Shown: positions 20,848 to 32,716, numbered from the stretch's first letter. The stretch is 64,000 bases of DNA from Mercurialis annua (GCF_937616625.2 NC_065571.1:50701651-50765650); one strand, 5' to 3'. Numbers and translations are program-made. The notes: generated from the letters alone by a model not told the origin.

Positions 20848-21430
20848 CTCCCTCTATTTTTAAATGTATGACGTTCTGGAAGAAGGCACAAATATGAAAA
20901 ATGCAATTAATACATACAAAACTTTCTAAATTATTCCTATTTAATACATATGTCATTTGCATATTAAAAAGGGCAGTAGCGGATCCAGAAATATTTTATA
21001 AGGTGGTCAAAATTATATTGAAACTTTATAAGATGAGTAAAATTGAAAACAAATAAATTTTAAGGTGGGCAAACTATATAATTTAAGGTGATAAAATTAT
21101 ATTTTTCAATTTCATATCAACGTTTTTTAAAGGGACTCAAAATTATAAGGGGGCGATTGCCCACCTTACGCTCTTCCTAGGTCTGCTCCTGAAAAAAAGG
21201 CTATTTTTTCTTTCATCACAAGGTAAAAATATATTTTATACACTTATCTAGTAAAGATTGGTTCACTCTCTTTCAAAAATATTTCTCTCTTTTTCACGTG
21301 TTTAAGAATGAAAAGTGTAAAAATAATAAGCTTATTTTTGATAAAAATAAATTTTAAAACTTAAAAAGTCATACATTATGGAAAAAAAAATTAAAAATCT
21401 AGAAAGCCGTATATTTAGAAATGGAGGGAG
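20848..21430. mobile_element. Stowaway/mariner-like MITE with a nested insertion
   Basis: The ends CTCCCTCTATTTTTAAATGT and, reverse complemented, CTCCCTCCATTTCTAAATAT form terminal inverted repeats of about 30 bp with some mismatches. TA precedes the left end and the right flank is diverged. Removing the inner element (20974-21191) leaves about 365 bp. Confidence 0.6.
20974..21191. mobile_element. hAT-like MITE inside the Stowaway-like MITE
   Basis: The left end CAGTAGCGGATCCAGAA and reverse-complemented right end CAGGAGCAGACCTAGGA share the CAG-AGC-GA-C-AG pattern of plant hAT MITEs. A-rich flanks (AAAAAGGG and AAAAAAAGG) may be a decayed 8-bp target duplication. Confidence 0.45.
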
Positions 21431-22949
21431 TTTAGTATTAATCTGATTTGATTTGATAAAAGGAAAAATTATTGCACGCAGCCGTTGCGGCGTGTCGTTC
21501 GTACAACAACTAATGATGCGTTAGTCAGTGGAAAAATTGATAATTAAAAAATTAAATAATAATTAAAAAATTTCCTATCGTAAATGCTCATTGACTTATT
21601 GTAAAAATGACATGGCACAACTAATGTATGGGATAAACACTCCGATAAAAGGGTCTATTTTGGGTTTCTACTCCCGATCATCTTGCTTCGATTAAAAGTT
21701 TTGCTTTGGCTAATGCATGATTTGTATGAGATTATATACTCCTGAAAGGTTCAAAAAGCTTGTTCATTTTGATTTTTCCCTTGTTTTCACTTATTTATAT
21801 TGTCTATTTAAATAAATGTATTTGTCTGTAAATAAATTATGTTTCTAGATGATTTTTATAGATACTATTAAATCAGTAATTCAATTTATAAATCTAAATC
21901 TTCATAAATATCGTAGATGAACTGTAGGGTGTAGCACAATGTAATGATGAGAGCAAGGAAGTAGTGGTAGTGGGCATAAAAAGAACTGGATTGTCATCTT
22001 TATGGGGCCACTTTTCATGAACTGTATCCATACACAACTCATGTCAGTTTTAGCAACAAAGATTGTGTGTAAAAACTTTACATCATCGCTAATTCAAGTA
22101 CTGGCTCCTCCAATATGGGCCAAAAGAATTGTAAGTTTACATTCATGAAATGAGAAATTGGAGAAAACTAAAATGGGTAATTAGTCAAAACCAAAATTAG
22201 GTTATTGATCACCTAATATGGTTGTTGGATTAAGATATCACTACCTGCTATATGTGCAAGTGAAGATATTAACCATGAAAAAAAAAACCATCTTCATTAA
22301 AATTTTAAAAGTTAATAAATTTCATATTAAATTTAAATCAATTTAAAAAAATTACTTTTTTAAATATAAAATTAAATTTAAATTTTGAATCAAACCATAT
22401 CTCACCGCCTTTACTCTGCAAAATTAATTTAATTAAATTTTATATTATTTTTAATTTAAATTTATTAAAAAAATTACGTATCCTTCGATTTTAAACCGGA
22501 TAAAAATATTTTTCAAGAAATTTAGCCACCACCAACCAACCGCCGAAAAAACAATTCCGATGATGGCTGTTCTTCTCAAGAAAGAACATTCTAGATCTGG
22601 ACTGTTCTTTCTTGAAGAACACCTCGATTTTTCATTAACTTTTTTTGTTAAAAATTGGTGAATATTTTGATAAAAGTTTAATTTAATTAATTTTGCGGAA
22701 CTAAAACGGTAAGATTGAATAAAAGTTGATGTGAAATTTAGTATTTTTGAAATAACCTTAAGGAAAATGGTTTTATTGTTGAGATTTTAATATGGGCTTA
22801 TTAGGTGTTTACCTAAAATAAGAAAAAAATAGAAAATACTACCTCAGTTTGGAAAAGATATTAAAAATATCTCATGATTTTTTGTCTAATTATTTTTGTA
22901 CTCTCCGTGTCAAAATATTCAGAATTTTACTCCCATATAACTGACAGCC

Positions 22950-22973
22950 TCTCTCTCTCTCTCTCTCTCTCTC
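22950..22973. repeat. (CT)n microsatellite
   Basis: About 12 CT units in a pyrimidine-rich stretch. Confidence 0.85.
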
Positions 22974-23226
22974 CCTCCATTTTTGTTCTCTCCTTCTTCA
23001 TTATTTCTCCGCCATCACCTCCGCCATCGCCTCCGCCGCCGTTCCACTATTATTTGAGATTTAAATTATCGATTCTGTAATTTTTATAGTTTATTTTTTA
23101 ACTTACAGACCTAAAAAATATCGATCTTACAATTTTTCAGTTTTCAGATCTAAAAATATGTAGAAAAAACGATTTTCATCTGAAAAAAATAATTTTCTGC
23201 AAAAAAAAAACGATTTTCTGTGAAAA

Positions 23227-23928
23227 AACAGTGTCTGGTTATCATATCATTATCACTACATTATCATGTCGTTATCATAATACTGCAGAAAATAAAAAAA
23301 AATTCTATGGAAAATAATGTTTGATTATCATACTGCTATCATAACATTATCATGACGTATTTTGTCATAACACTATATTATCATAACATAATCATGACGT
23401 ACTTTATCATAACAGTATATTATCATAACATTATCATGACCTACGTTATCATAATAGTATATTATCATAACATTTTATTATAACTTATCATATTATTATC
23501 AAACAGTATCATATTATTATCATCAAATTTATCATACTGTTATCATAACATTATTTATCTTTTATCATAACTATATCATAATATTATCATGACGTACTTT
23601 TATCATAACTATATCGTAATTTTTTATCATAGCATTATCACAATATAATTTATCATAACAGTATCAAAAAATATTATCATAATATTATCATGACGTACTA
23701 TATCATAACTTTATCATACTATTATCATAATCTTATCATATTATTATCATAACCGTATAATATTATGATATTGATATGATAACGTTAAGGATATAGATAT
23801 GCTAACGTTAGTGATACCGAAATGATAATCAAGCACTTTTCTTAATAAAAAATCGTTTTTCGCTGCAGTGTTATGATAATGATATGATAACGTCATAGTG
23901 ATAACGATATGACAATCAGACGCTGTTT
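23227..23928. repeat. Fold-back element filled with TATCATAAC-type repeats
   Basis: The left arm (23227-23289, ending ATACTGCAG) and right arm (23863-23928, starting CTGCAGTGTTATGATAATG) are reverse complements over about 60 bp. The interior (about 23320-23770) is a degenerate array of TATCATAAC and TATCATGACGTAC units, with a second inner pair of inverted segments (about 23319 and 23802-23836). No coding sequence. It is probably a MITE whose interior expanded as a microsatellite. Confidence 0.7.
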
Positions 23929-23995
23929 ATTGAAAGACGAAAGGTGATATTTGGGCAAAATTAGAAGTTTTGTAAAGGAATAAAGGATCATTTAA

Positions 23996-24009
23996 CCCCC
24001 CCCCCCCCC
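23996..24009. repeat. Run of 14 cytosines
   Basis: A homopolymer C run in otherwise AT-rich DNA. It is prone to length error in assembly. Confidence 0.85.
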
Positions 24010-24863
24010 AACCCCACCCACAAACAAAAGTAGAAAAACCATCACTTTTATCCTGAACTTGACAAAACCGATACAAAAACACTTGTCTGAAAAGGGAGTT
24101 GTTATTCCTCTTTTCAGAAGAGGAGCAGCAGCTCCGCTCCTCGCTAACAAACCCAGAGGGTTTGTTTATTATTTTGAGGAACAAAAATTATTTATCAATT
24201 TGATGAACAATTATCAATTTTTTGATGAACCCATGAGTCTGTTTAGCTTTAAAAAAAAACAATTTTTTATTACAAATTTTATCTGGGAGATAATTCATAC
24301 ATGTAAAATTTGGGGATTAATTTGTTATATAAAGATTTAAATTAGAGGGATTAAATTATTAATTTTTAAATTATTAGGTATTAATTTAAAATGTTTAAAA
24401 AATTAGGATCATTTAAAACCTTTTTCTATCAAAAATCACTTTAAAAAATCGAAACCACTATTAAAAACCGGAGTGTATTTCACTTTCTTAGGTGAGAGTG
24501 GGGAGAAAAGTTTTGTACAGATTTTGCCAAATTCAGAATAAAAATGATCTTATTTTACTAAATTTAACGTTTTTGATATTTTATGCTAAATTAAATGGGT
24601 AAAATGATCCTTTTTCTTCTGTAAAGTAAGGATGCAAACAAATGAAGTTAAAAAATGGGGAGTTTTCGGGGGGACAAGCCTTTGAAATATTACACTCTCT
24701 AATATCTATACATAACACGAAAGTCGAAACAAATAAAACCAAAAATTGAAGGTTTTTGTACAATTGCATGGCATATTACAAAAGTTCCCATATCTTTTAT
24801 ACATTTGACACTACAGGACCTTATGTTTTACAACAATGCCATTCACCCCCCTCTATCCTAATC

Positions 24864-26039
24864 CTAATCCTTTAAAATTGCCTCCTTTGCTATACTCATC
24901 AAACCTTCAATCGACTCAGGAGAGAATTTCCTCGCGAACAAGAACGGATCGTTTTGTTTCGTCACAGGCAAATCTGAGCCGTTGATTCCATCGTAACCAT
25001 ACCTAGGTCTACTATTTCTCATGGCCATGATCAGCTCTAGTTCCACCTCATCCGCCTCGTACATACGCGGGTGACCGTCGAAACTACCTTCCCAATCCAC
25101 GTGGGTTAAAGAGGCCGACACAGTCCCACGTGGATCCCTCATGTGGATAAGGGTAGGAAAGTAATTCTCCTCTGGATAACACGCGTGTCTCTCCACGCAC
25201 GTTTGATTAAACTTTAACCATATCCTCTCTTCATCAACGACAATCCTCGCATGCTTACGTGTCAGCACCCAAAACTGCGACCCCATTCTAAAATCCTCCA
25301 GTTTCACCTCCGGTAGCATCGCGTCCATTCCACGCGCCGCCCATCTCTCGAACGTCCGTTCCTCGTTTTTCAGTATTTCGATGAAGCTTTTCCTCGACCG
25401 GATTAGGGTTTCATAAGTGAACTTAAAAGAGTGCAGAGGAATGCAAGAAGGTGAGAGAATAGCAAACATAGCATTAGAAGGGTCATGTAAAAGCGCGTGC
25501 GCAAGTAAACGACGCGCCGCTGAGATGAGGGTCGGGGAGTAGCGTTGAGTAGGTTTAGAAGGGATAACTCGGTTGAAAAACACACCGGAAAACGGCGGGT
25601 CGTATGTACGAGTTGGATCTGCATGGATATAGATGTTGAACAGATTTTTTGAAGCTTGGCTAAAAAACAGTTCCCACAGTGGAGCAAATTGAAGTGGAGT
25701 GGTGGTCAGAAACAAGAAGGCTACTTTCTTAGGATGTAATAGAGGTCTCGGATTTACTCTCGCCGCCAATTTTAGAAGCGACCGGTCATCTTCCGGGAGC
25801 GGCGGCGGCGGTGTAAGTGGAATTACAGTTTTGATTAATAGTTTTTGGTGATGGTTTTGAGTAGAGTGATATTTTTTCAAAGAAATGGTTTCTAGAGAAC
25901 GCCGACTAGTGATGGTGGAGATGGGTGCGGTGGTTTTAGCGGTGGTGGTGGTGGTGGTGATATTATTAGTGACGACAAAGGTCAAGGGTAAGAAAAGGAA
26001 TAAAGCACAGAAAAGGGAAAGTGGAGTGGGAGAGAACAT
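24864..26039 (-). CDS. GT14 family glycosyltransferase (core-2/I-branching enzyme type)
   Basis: An intronless 391-residue frame. Residues 8-23 form a hydrophobic signal anchor, followed by a Thr-rich stem, as in type II Golgi membrane proteins. The catalytic part starts near KVAFLFLTTTPL. It carries landmarks of the plant DUF266/GT14 group: LWELFF…NIYIHADP, IPSKPT, SARRLLAHALLHDPSNAMF, LSPSCIPLHSF, the GSQFWVLTRKHA segment, CYPEENYFPTL and the THVDW motif near the C-terminus. Such proteins are expected to add sugars to glycans or cell-wall glycoproteins in the Golgi; the exact acceptor is not known for most plant members. Length is normal for the family. The matching Arabidopsis neighbour is At4g32290 (from memory). 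Confidence 0.9.
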   Translation of the reverse strand: MFSPTPLSLFCALFLFLPLTFVVTNNITTTTTTAKTTAPISTITSRRSLETISLKKYHSTQNHHQKLLIKTVIPLTPPPPLPEDDRSLLKLAARVNPRPLLHPKKVAFLFLTTTPLQFAPLWELFFSQASKNLFNIYIHADPTRTYDPPFSGVFFNRVIPSKPTQRYSPTLISAARRLLAHALLHDPSNAMFAILSPSCIPLHSFKFTYETLIRSRKSFIEILKNEERTFERWAARGMDAMLPEVKLEDFRMGSQFWVLTRKHARIVVDEERIWLKFNQTCVERHACYPEENYFPTLIHMRDPRGTVSASLTHVDWEGSFDGHPRMYEADEVELELIMAMRNSRPRYGYDGINGSDLPVTKQNDPFLFARKFSPESIEGLMSIAKEAILKD

Positions 26040-26675
26040 TTTTTGATTTTTTTGGTATAGTTAGAGTGAATGAGTTATGCTTAGGCTGATTTATGTAACA
26101 TCCCACAGCATTTTATTGGTATAATAAAGTTTTTTTGTTAATAAATGGTCCAAATTATGAACATATTATTAATGTCCAATTACTTTATTAGCTATTAGTA
26201 TCAAATTACTTTATTATTTAAGGTACAAAGTTAATGTAAACGATAATACTATAAGGAAAAAAATCAAAACATTTATTTTGCCAGATGCGAATTGAGACGT
26301 TGGATTGGAAGCATACAAATCCTGAGTATTTCCTTGTAATTTTTTATAAGTAATTTGATTGATCATAGCTATATGTATTTTAGAAAGTACATTTGGTAAT
26401 AAAATTTAGGTTCAGTTCCTTAATACAATGTCTTATGTCAGTCTTTTGTATTATATTTAACTTATATTTTGATATCTAATATCTAATTTATATAATTATA
26501 TTAATTTAATACAATAATAATAAAATATAAATATATATTTTATATAATTAGATATTTTTTAAACTACAATTGAAACTATAATTTATAATGGTTCATCAAA
26601 ATGTTTGTGTCTAGGTCTGCCACTTAATTTGTAGTAGCACTTTTTATTTTACTTTTTCTTTCAAAATGTTTTTAA

Positions 26676-26744
<69 letters not shown>

Positions 26745-28444
26745 AATGTTAATTTTATTTAGAAAATAGAAAAAAAATAAAATGAAAGAAAGAAAGAAAT
26801 AAACAAAGTGATAACACTTTTTTATAAAAAGTTTATAGAAAATTCTTTTTTAATCCTCTCTACTATCTGTCTTTATTGTACCATCTAACGTTGTAATTTT
26901 TTATTTATCCAATTTTAAAAAAAAAATATAGCTAAAACAAATATTTCAATTTATTTATTATCATGTAAGACGGTACAATAAAAAGGCATATTAATAATTA
27001 AATAGCATTATTCAAAATTTACTTAAGAATAATAATAGTATTCATATTAAATATGTTACATCGATAATATATTACCATATCTATGTAAGATTATTTTATT
27101 TGATATTAATTTGTTGTTGAAAGAACGAAGCATATAGATAGTGTTACCAAATCTAAGACCAAGATTTTGTAATATTACTGTTGAGAGGGTCATATATAAT
27201 AATGAAAAGTAGAAGGAGTAGTTGAATGTTTGTACATTATGTTAATAAGAGATGGAGAAAAGCTTGTGCTTGTGCCCACATATTCTATTTTTTCTTATTA
27301 TGTAATAATGAAGGAATAAAGTATCTTTTTTTTCAAAGATAGATCATATATTGATAAAATATCGATGAACATTGTAAATCAGTCGGTATAAAATATTAAA
27401 AATAAATTAAACTCGAAAAATTGATCTATAAAAAATAAAACAAAATAATAGAATGAAATTTTGACAACTCTAATAAATTAGAAGAATTCAAGTAGTATTA
27501 ATTTTTTTACGCAATTTGCATTCTTAAAGCTTTTATCTTCATATGTACCCCGCTCCAAATATGCTCCAATGAGATTGAAACTTTAAATCATCAAAAAAAT
27601 TTAATTTAAAAGTTGAACAAATGCGTAATAGTCTTCATCAATTCAAAGAATTATGCAGTCAAAATTAATAAAACCTTATAAAATGATATTAAAAAGTACC
27701 GCACAAAACTTCATACATAGAAAGTTTTGTTTTACCAAAAAAAAACCTAATAGAATTGTATATATAGATGGCTGGAAGGTGAATTCCTGGTCTAAAATCA
27801 AAAAATCACCTTCAACGACCATCAAAATTACTAATGCCATATTTTATTCATGGAATAAAATAAAATAAAATAAAATAGTTATTACATAAGAAATGAAATA
27901 GTCATTTATTAATTTTTTTAGAGGAATGTTTATTCCATAAAATCATATAATAGCAATTATTTGGAATATCTATTCCATGAACTAAAGAAAAGAATTGTCA
28001 TTTTATACGAAATTGCTATTCCATTCCGCACATATTACATAAACCAAATATGGCCGTACCAGGAACAAGGAAGAATTTGAAGATCCACGCCTGTTTGAAG
28101 GACCACTGCTTTTCGTTTATTCTCACCGCCTCATAACTCTTTTTTTGAATCATAACGTTATATGACATCATGTTAAATTAATTTTCTCTATCTTATTTTG
28201 GGCCAAAATATAGTAAACGCTAGGACTATACAAGTCCTCGACACTTTTTGATTGAAAAAAAGTGATTGAGATCTTCAAACTTAAATTTAAAATCAAATAG
28301 GAAATTAGTGAAACATGTGATTTCAAAAAAACAATATGGATACAGATAAGATTTTGTTGTTGCAAACAATACTTATTTAAACTTTAATTTATTAAAACAC
28401 AAATTGAAATTTTATTTTTACAAAAATACGGGTTGAAACTTGAT
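26040..28444. other. AT-rich intergenic DNA upstream of GT14
   Basis: The first few hundred bases hold the GT14 promoter. I could not fix a TATA box with confidence. The remainder is AT-rich, includes the (TA)n tract at 26678-26741, and shows no supported gene. Confidence 0.6.
26678..26741. repeat. (AT)n microsatellite, about 32 units
   Basis: A pure AT dinucleotide tract. It can extrude as a cruciform and is likely polymorphic. Confidence 0.95.
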
Positions 28445-28840
28445 AAAAGATATAAAAAAACACTCGTAGTTTTCACAAAAGTACAAATCAACCCTTTTAT
28501 TTTTTTGGGTTATAATTAAGCCCTCTTCATTTTCAAATAGAACAAATAACCTCTTTCATCCAACATCATTAGAAACACTCGTTAATGGCTGACATGTCTC
28601 TCATAATCATATAGGAAAAAAGTTCAAAAATAATTTTAATATTTAAAATATTTATCAAAAATTTGAGGGGGTAAGTGTCCCCAAAAATAAATTAAAAGGG
28701 TTTATTTGTTCGATTTTAAAATAATAAGGGTTCAATTGTTCAATTTTAAAAAACACGAGGGCTTAATTGTGCCCAGATAAAGTAAAAAGGCCGATCTGTA
28801 CTTTTGAGAAAAACTTGAGGGCTTTTTTGTACCTTCTGCC
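28445..28840. mobile_element. MITE with long imperfect inverted ends
   Basis: The left arm (about 28445-28555; CAAAAGTACAAATC, TAATTAAGCCCTC, GAACAAATAACC) is the reverse complement of the right arm (about 28695-28840; GGTTCAATTGTTC, GAGGGCTTAATTGT, GATCTGTACTTTTG). No coding sequence; superfamily not assigned. Confidence 0.65.
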
Positions 28841-29009
28841 TTAAAAATTTATAATATTATTTGGTATAGATCTTTGTAATTTTAGTGGCTTGCCGGTTAC
28901 TTACGAAATTATCTGTAATGTTGTTTGGTAATGTAAACATTAATACTCTGTTATGAATTGTTGTTCATTATTGTTTTGATGCAACAAATATCCTTAGTTA
29001 TTGTTTTCA

Positions 29010-29490
29010 TGGTTTCATATGTTTTTCCGTTCTCACTTCTACAACCAATGGTAATCCGATTAAGACTGTTTTATATTTTGCGACATTGTTTGTTGCAGCA
29101 ATATTTAAATTAATTGCGTAGTAGATTTGTATCTTATATGGTTCCTTTAGGATGACTCCTACTTCTGCTCCTTTCTCGTTCTTTACCCCATCTATGTATA
29201 GCTACCACTGCACATCTGGGTTTACTTCCGCCTTGTATAGTTTGTGAGCTCCGCCACGAAATTCCCTAAGGCTTACGTCTTCATTGTTTGTCTTGTTTCA
29301 TACTGTATGTCGTGTTCTCCTAGTTGTACGGACTATTTCACTAGTCTTCCATATAGTTCGGGTCACTGGAGCGCTTGCCTTAGCGGTTGGTACGTTCGTA
29401 CTACTACCGGATGTGCTTGGAAGTATGACTTTAGTGGCCACTGTTATGCTTTTAGAGGCAATTATGCGAGTGCTTACTTTGCATAACGAT
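29010..29490 (-). pseudogene. Decayed Tat-type pol fragment (RNase H, linker and second RNase H)
   Basis: Translated on the minus strand, with several stops and at least one frameshift, the sequence aligns in order with the intact element's RNase H end (LKSYFQAHPVVVRTYQPLRQ), the linker (LGEHDIQYETRQTMKT), FVAELT, and the start of the second RNase H (LYIDGVKNEKGAEVGVILK, then ATNNVAKY). Reading in its own direction it runs from 29490 down to about 29010. The family is the same type as 4128-16879, but the divergence shows a much older insertion. No LTRs are recognisable around it. Confidence 0.75.
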
Positions 29491-30104
29491 ATCAGTTTGA
29501 TTAATTATCAAAAAATGAAAAACTTATACGTCTTATGTTTGCTATAACCAAACCTTTAAAAATCATCAGATTTAGCCAAATCTTATATATTATGTTTCTT
29601 TTAGCCATTTTTTTATCAAACTATTTTCTTGAAACCCTATCGTCCACGTTACTGTCAACTAAGCAATTGGCTTACATGATAGTTGACATATTTAAATTAA
29701 ATTTGGTTATAATTGACATAAAAGAAATAGGTTTGGTATTGTTAGAAGAATAAACCTAATTTTAAAATCAAACCAATTTTTAAATTCAATAATTAGTAAA
29801 TTATTTATATCATTTATAAAATTCATATATATTTAAAAAATAATTAATATTTTATATTTAATACTAATTAAAATTAATCTGTTTTTTACTAAAGCTATTT
29901 ATTTGCATGAATATGTAATTAACTTAATTAATAATTAAAATTAAAGGATAATTTTATTTTTTTAGCCATTTTTGATTAAAAAAATGATTCAATAATGTTC
30001 ATGATAATTATGAGGTTGATTTATTATTTTTGATGTAGTTGAGATCTTGTTATGACTGATAAGTGTTGAGTTTAGGTAATAAAAATAATAGTTATGTGTA
30101 AACT

Positions 30105-30209
30105 AAGGTTAGTTTTTGACTATGCATAATAGAACGACTTACGAGTTTATACTAAATTAAGGTTAGTTTTTGACTATGCATAATAAAATGACTTACGAGT
30201 TTATACTTT
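30105..30209. repeat. 54-bp tandem repeat, two copies
   Basis: AAGGTTAGTTTTTGACTATG followed by ACTTACGAGTTTATAC occurs at 30105 and again at 30159 with few differences. Confidence 0.85.
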
Positions 30210-30390
30210 ATAAACATCATGGTATAAATTGATTATACCACCATGAAAAGTTTTGATTGGTTATTTGATTATTTCTATATCACGGGCTTCACTTTATAGA
30301 GAAAAAGGAGTGAGGAAAAATTACACTGATTCTTTAATTAAGCAGTCTATTAAGTAATTTCTTTTCTGTTTATGTGTATGCAGTTCAATT

Positions 30391-30513
30391 ATGAACATTA
30401 TCATATGTTTCTTGTGTATATTACTCTTACTTTATTCATCGGAAGACGTACAATTGGGTTCAAACGGCAGCAATGTCGACGAAATAGGGATTGGAATTTT
30501 GAAAACATTTTAA
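30391..30513 (+). CDS. Small open frame with a signal-peptide-like start (hypothetical)
   Basis: ATG to TAA, 40 residues. The N-terminus MNIIICFLCILLLLYSSED looks like a secretion signal; the remainder is short, Gly/Ser-rich and ends GILKTF. TATGCAG directly upstream resembles an intron acceptor, so this could be an exon captured by the long-TIR element rather than a full gene. I recognise no family. Confidence 0.25.
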   Translation: MNIIICFLCILLLLYSSEDVQLGSNGSNVDEIGIGILKTF

Positions 30514-31005
30514 GATGAACATGACGTTTTTTGTTTTTAATAGAATTTAAATCAATTATATATCCATTAAATATTGTAAAACTAATTTATTAGAATTAAT
30601 TCAGTTTAGTAAAAAATATATTGATTTTAATTAGCTTTAAATAAAAAAATGTTAATTTTTTAATATATATAAATTTTATTATAATATAATTAATTTATTA
30701 ATTATTGAATTTAAAAATTAGTTTGATTTTAGAATTAGGTTTATTCACCTTAAAATACTAAAAATATGCATCTTGTGTCAATTATAATCAAACCCAATTT
30801 AAACAAGTCAGTTGTCATGTCAGCCAATTGCTTGTTAGCAGTTACATGCACGATAGGGTGTTAAAAATATCAGTTCGATTCAAAAATGACTAAAAAATAA
30901 TATAAAATATATAAATTTTGGCTAAATCTGGTAATTTTTAAATGTTTGGATATAATTAACACATAATGTATAGGTTGGCATTTTTAGGTGATTAAACTTA
31001 TTAGA

Positions 31006-32514
31006 CTTCATAAGATCATCTATAATTAGAGTTTTTTTTTCATATATAGAGAAAATAAATCCATATAACAACAAATAATATATGGTCTTTTAAAAACTTT
31101 AATCTAAAAACAAAATATGAAGCAATAATACAAGTGAATGATAATAATCGAAAAAAGATAAATTAAGCCGAAATCCCGCTAAGATGCCATTTTGGCGCAC
31201 AACGATGAACAAAGTCCTGTTGGTACAGAGTTCTTAAATTGAACCTTGATCGATTGCCGCTAAACCGCTTGAATTTTTTAAAATTTCAAATTTTAACACA
31301 TGTCCTTCAAGCTGGATCAAAAAGATAAAATATCATATATTGCATAAAATAAATATTAAATAAAAAACAACCAAATAATATATAATATTGAAGAAAAACT
31401 TCAATATTTAGAGATTCATATATCATCATCTAAACAAATTTTTTTGACATGCAAGGCAAAAGGTTTGAAAAATTCTTATTTGGATCATAAATTCTAAACA
31501 TGCAAATTAAAATACCTTGAAAAATCAAGATTTTTTAAATAGCTTTTAAAAATGAACCGACAAAAACACAAAATATTCCATTAATGGAATAATTACTGAA
31601 GATAAAAACTAATTAAAACTGAAAATAACAAAGAAAGGTGGTGGAAGAGGTGGTTTTTCGGCCATAAGGCCAAGAACACCACCCCCTCAAAGCTATGAGT
31701 GTTGGGTTGAAGTTTAGAGAGAAGGGGGAGCGTTTTTTTTAGAGAGAGAAAAAAATCAATTGTTGGAGAAGTATTATCTATAATTAGAGTTAATCAAGCA
31801 ACAAATATGGAAAGATACATTTTTTTTCCCAAATAATAGAGTCGATTATGAAGATTCAACTTACAAAACGTGAAAGTCATATAACAATGAACCTATATAT
31901 GATCTTTCAAATATTAGAATAAAATAATAGGGAACAATAAAAATACAAGCAAAAAATAACCAAAAAAAGAAAATTCTAGACATAAATCCCCAAACTTTAA
32001 CACAACGATTCCGTTGAGAGGGTGTTTCGATATTTTCCTTTTCCGATCTTCCATTCAACCCGCTTGATCCTTTGAAACCTACTATTTCTGATCTTCGATC
32101 TTCATCTTCATTTAAACTCTAAAAAGATAGATCCATACCCTTTTAATTTCTTAGATCTACAAGATTTTTAAAGTTAAAGCTCAAACAAACACTAAAATTT
32201 CTTGTGAGATCTAAGAAATCTAAGTAAAGGAGGTATAAAAGACCTTAACTTTATTCCAACAAGAGAATTAACAAGACCCAAATCAAAAACTTAGACTTTA
32301 AATTAAGATTTATTGAATTAAAACAAATAGATCTATAATAATTAGTAATATGGGCGGAGACCGGAAAATCATCCTCTCCCGCCCTTTAAAAGATGAAGAA
32401 GAAGAGATCTTTTTTAGAGAGAAGTAAGAGCAAAAATTATGGAAAGATACATATTTGACAAATATATAAAAGAATTAAATATAAATATTACTAGTAATTT
32501 ATACTAACTAATAA
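31006..32514. other. Intergenic, repeat-derived DNA before the LINE
   Basis: No supported gene. From about 31620 the composition changes and contains GAGAGAAG-type tracts and a CCACCACC/GGTGGT pair. The segment at 32372-32440 is shared, inverted, with the right end of the window. GGAAAGATACAT occurs twice (about 31809 and 32437). Confidence 0.5.
32372..32440 (-). repeat. Dispersed repeat shared with the window's right end
   Basis: CCTCTCCCGCCCTTTAAAAG followed by GATGAAGAAGAAGAG and TTTTTTAGAGAGAAG is the reverse complement, with changes, of 63922-64000. The minus strand reads like the pyrimidine-rich start of a transcript leader (TCTCTCTAAAAAA), as in LINE 5' UTRs. Confidence 0.6.
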
Positions 32515-32716
32515 AGTAATAAAAAAGAAAAAATATCATTTTTGAAAAGACTCTCCCTATTTTTGTGGAGCTCTCTCCTCTACCCTAGAAGTCTAGGGTT
32601 AGGGTTTTTTCCTTCACGCTGAAGGTTTCTTCTTCGTTTTGAAGTTTCTGTTCGAACTAGTTTCGTGCTTCTGTTATCTTGTTTACTTTTCGGTTATCTT
32701 GAGGTGGTTGTGGAGG

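Larger units (their letters stand above)
19742..24863. other. Intergenic DNA between the ANTH and GT14 genes
   Basis: About 250 bp of 3' UTR of the ANTH gene, then AT-rich sequence without a supported gene. Listed separately: a Stowaway-like MITE (20848-21430) with an inner hAT-like insertion (20974-21191), a CT microsatellite (22950-22973), a TATCATAAC-rich fold-back (23227-23928) and a 14-C run (23996-24009). A small hairpin (GTTCTT…AAGAAAGAAC, 22569-22620) is also present. The last 250 bases are the likely 3' UTR of the minus-strand GT14 gene. Confidence 0.65.
29490..31005. mobile_element. 1.5-kb element with terminal inverted repeats of about 330 bp
   Basis: The left arm (about 29490-29830) and right arm (about 30680-31005) are imperfect reverse complements. 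Shared blocks include CCAAAC…TTTAAAAAT, CAGATTTAGCCAAA, AGCAATTGGCT, AATAAACCTAATT and AAATTCAATAATTA. Between them lie about 850 bp with a 54-bp tandem repeat and a 40-codon open frame (30391-30513). Long terminal inverted repeats with unrelated filler fit a non-autonomous MULE (Pack-MULE type). I could not define a 9-bp target duplication. It abuts the decayed Tat fragment. Confidence 0.65.

Noticed and set aside
29244..29547. Plus-strand frames of 80 and 87 codons
   Set aside because: They are antisense shadows of the decayed Tat RNase H fragment on the minus strand.
32590..32612. Telomere-like GGGTTAGGGTTTTT
   Set aside because: A single short occurrence in the LINE 5' UTR, not an array.
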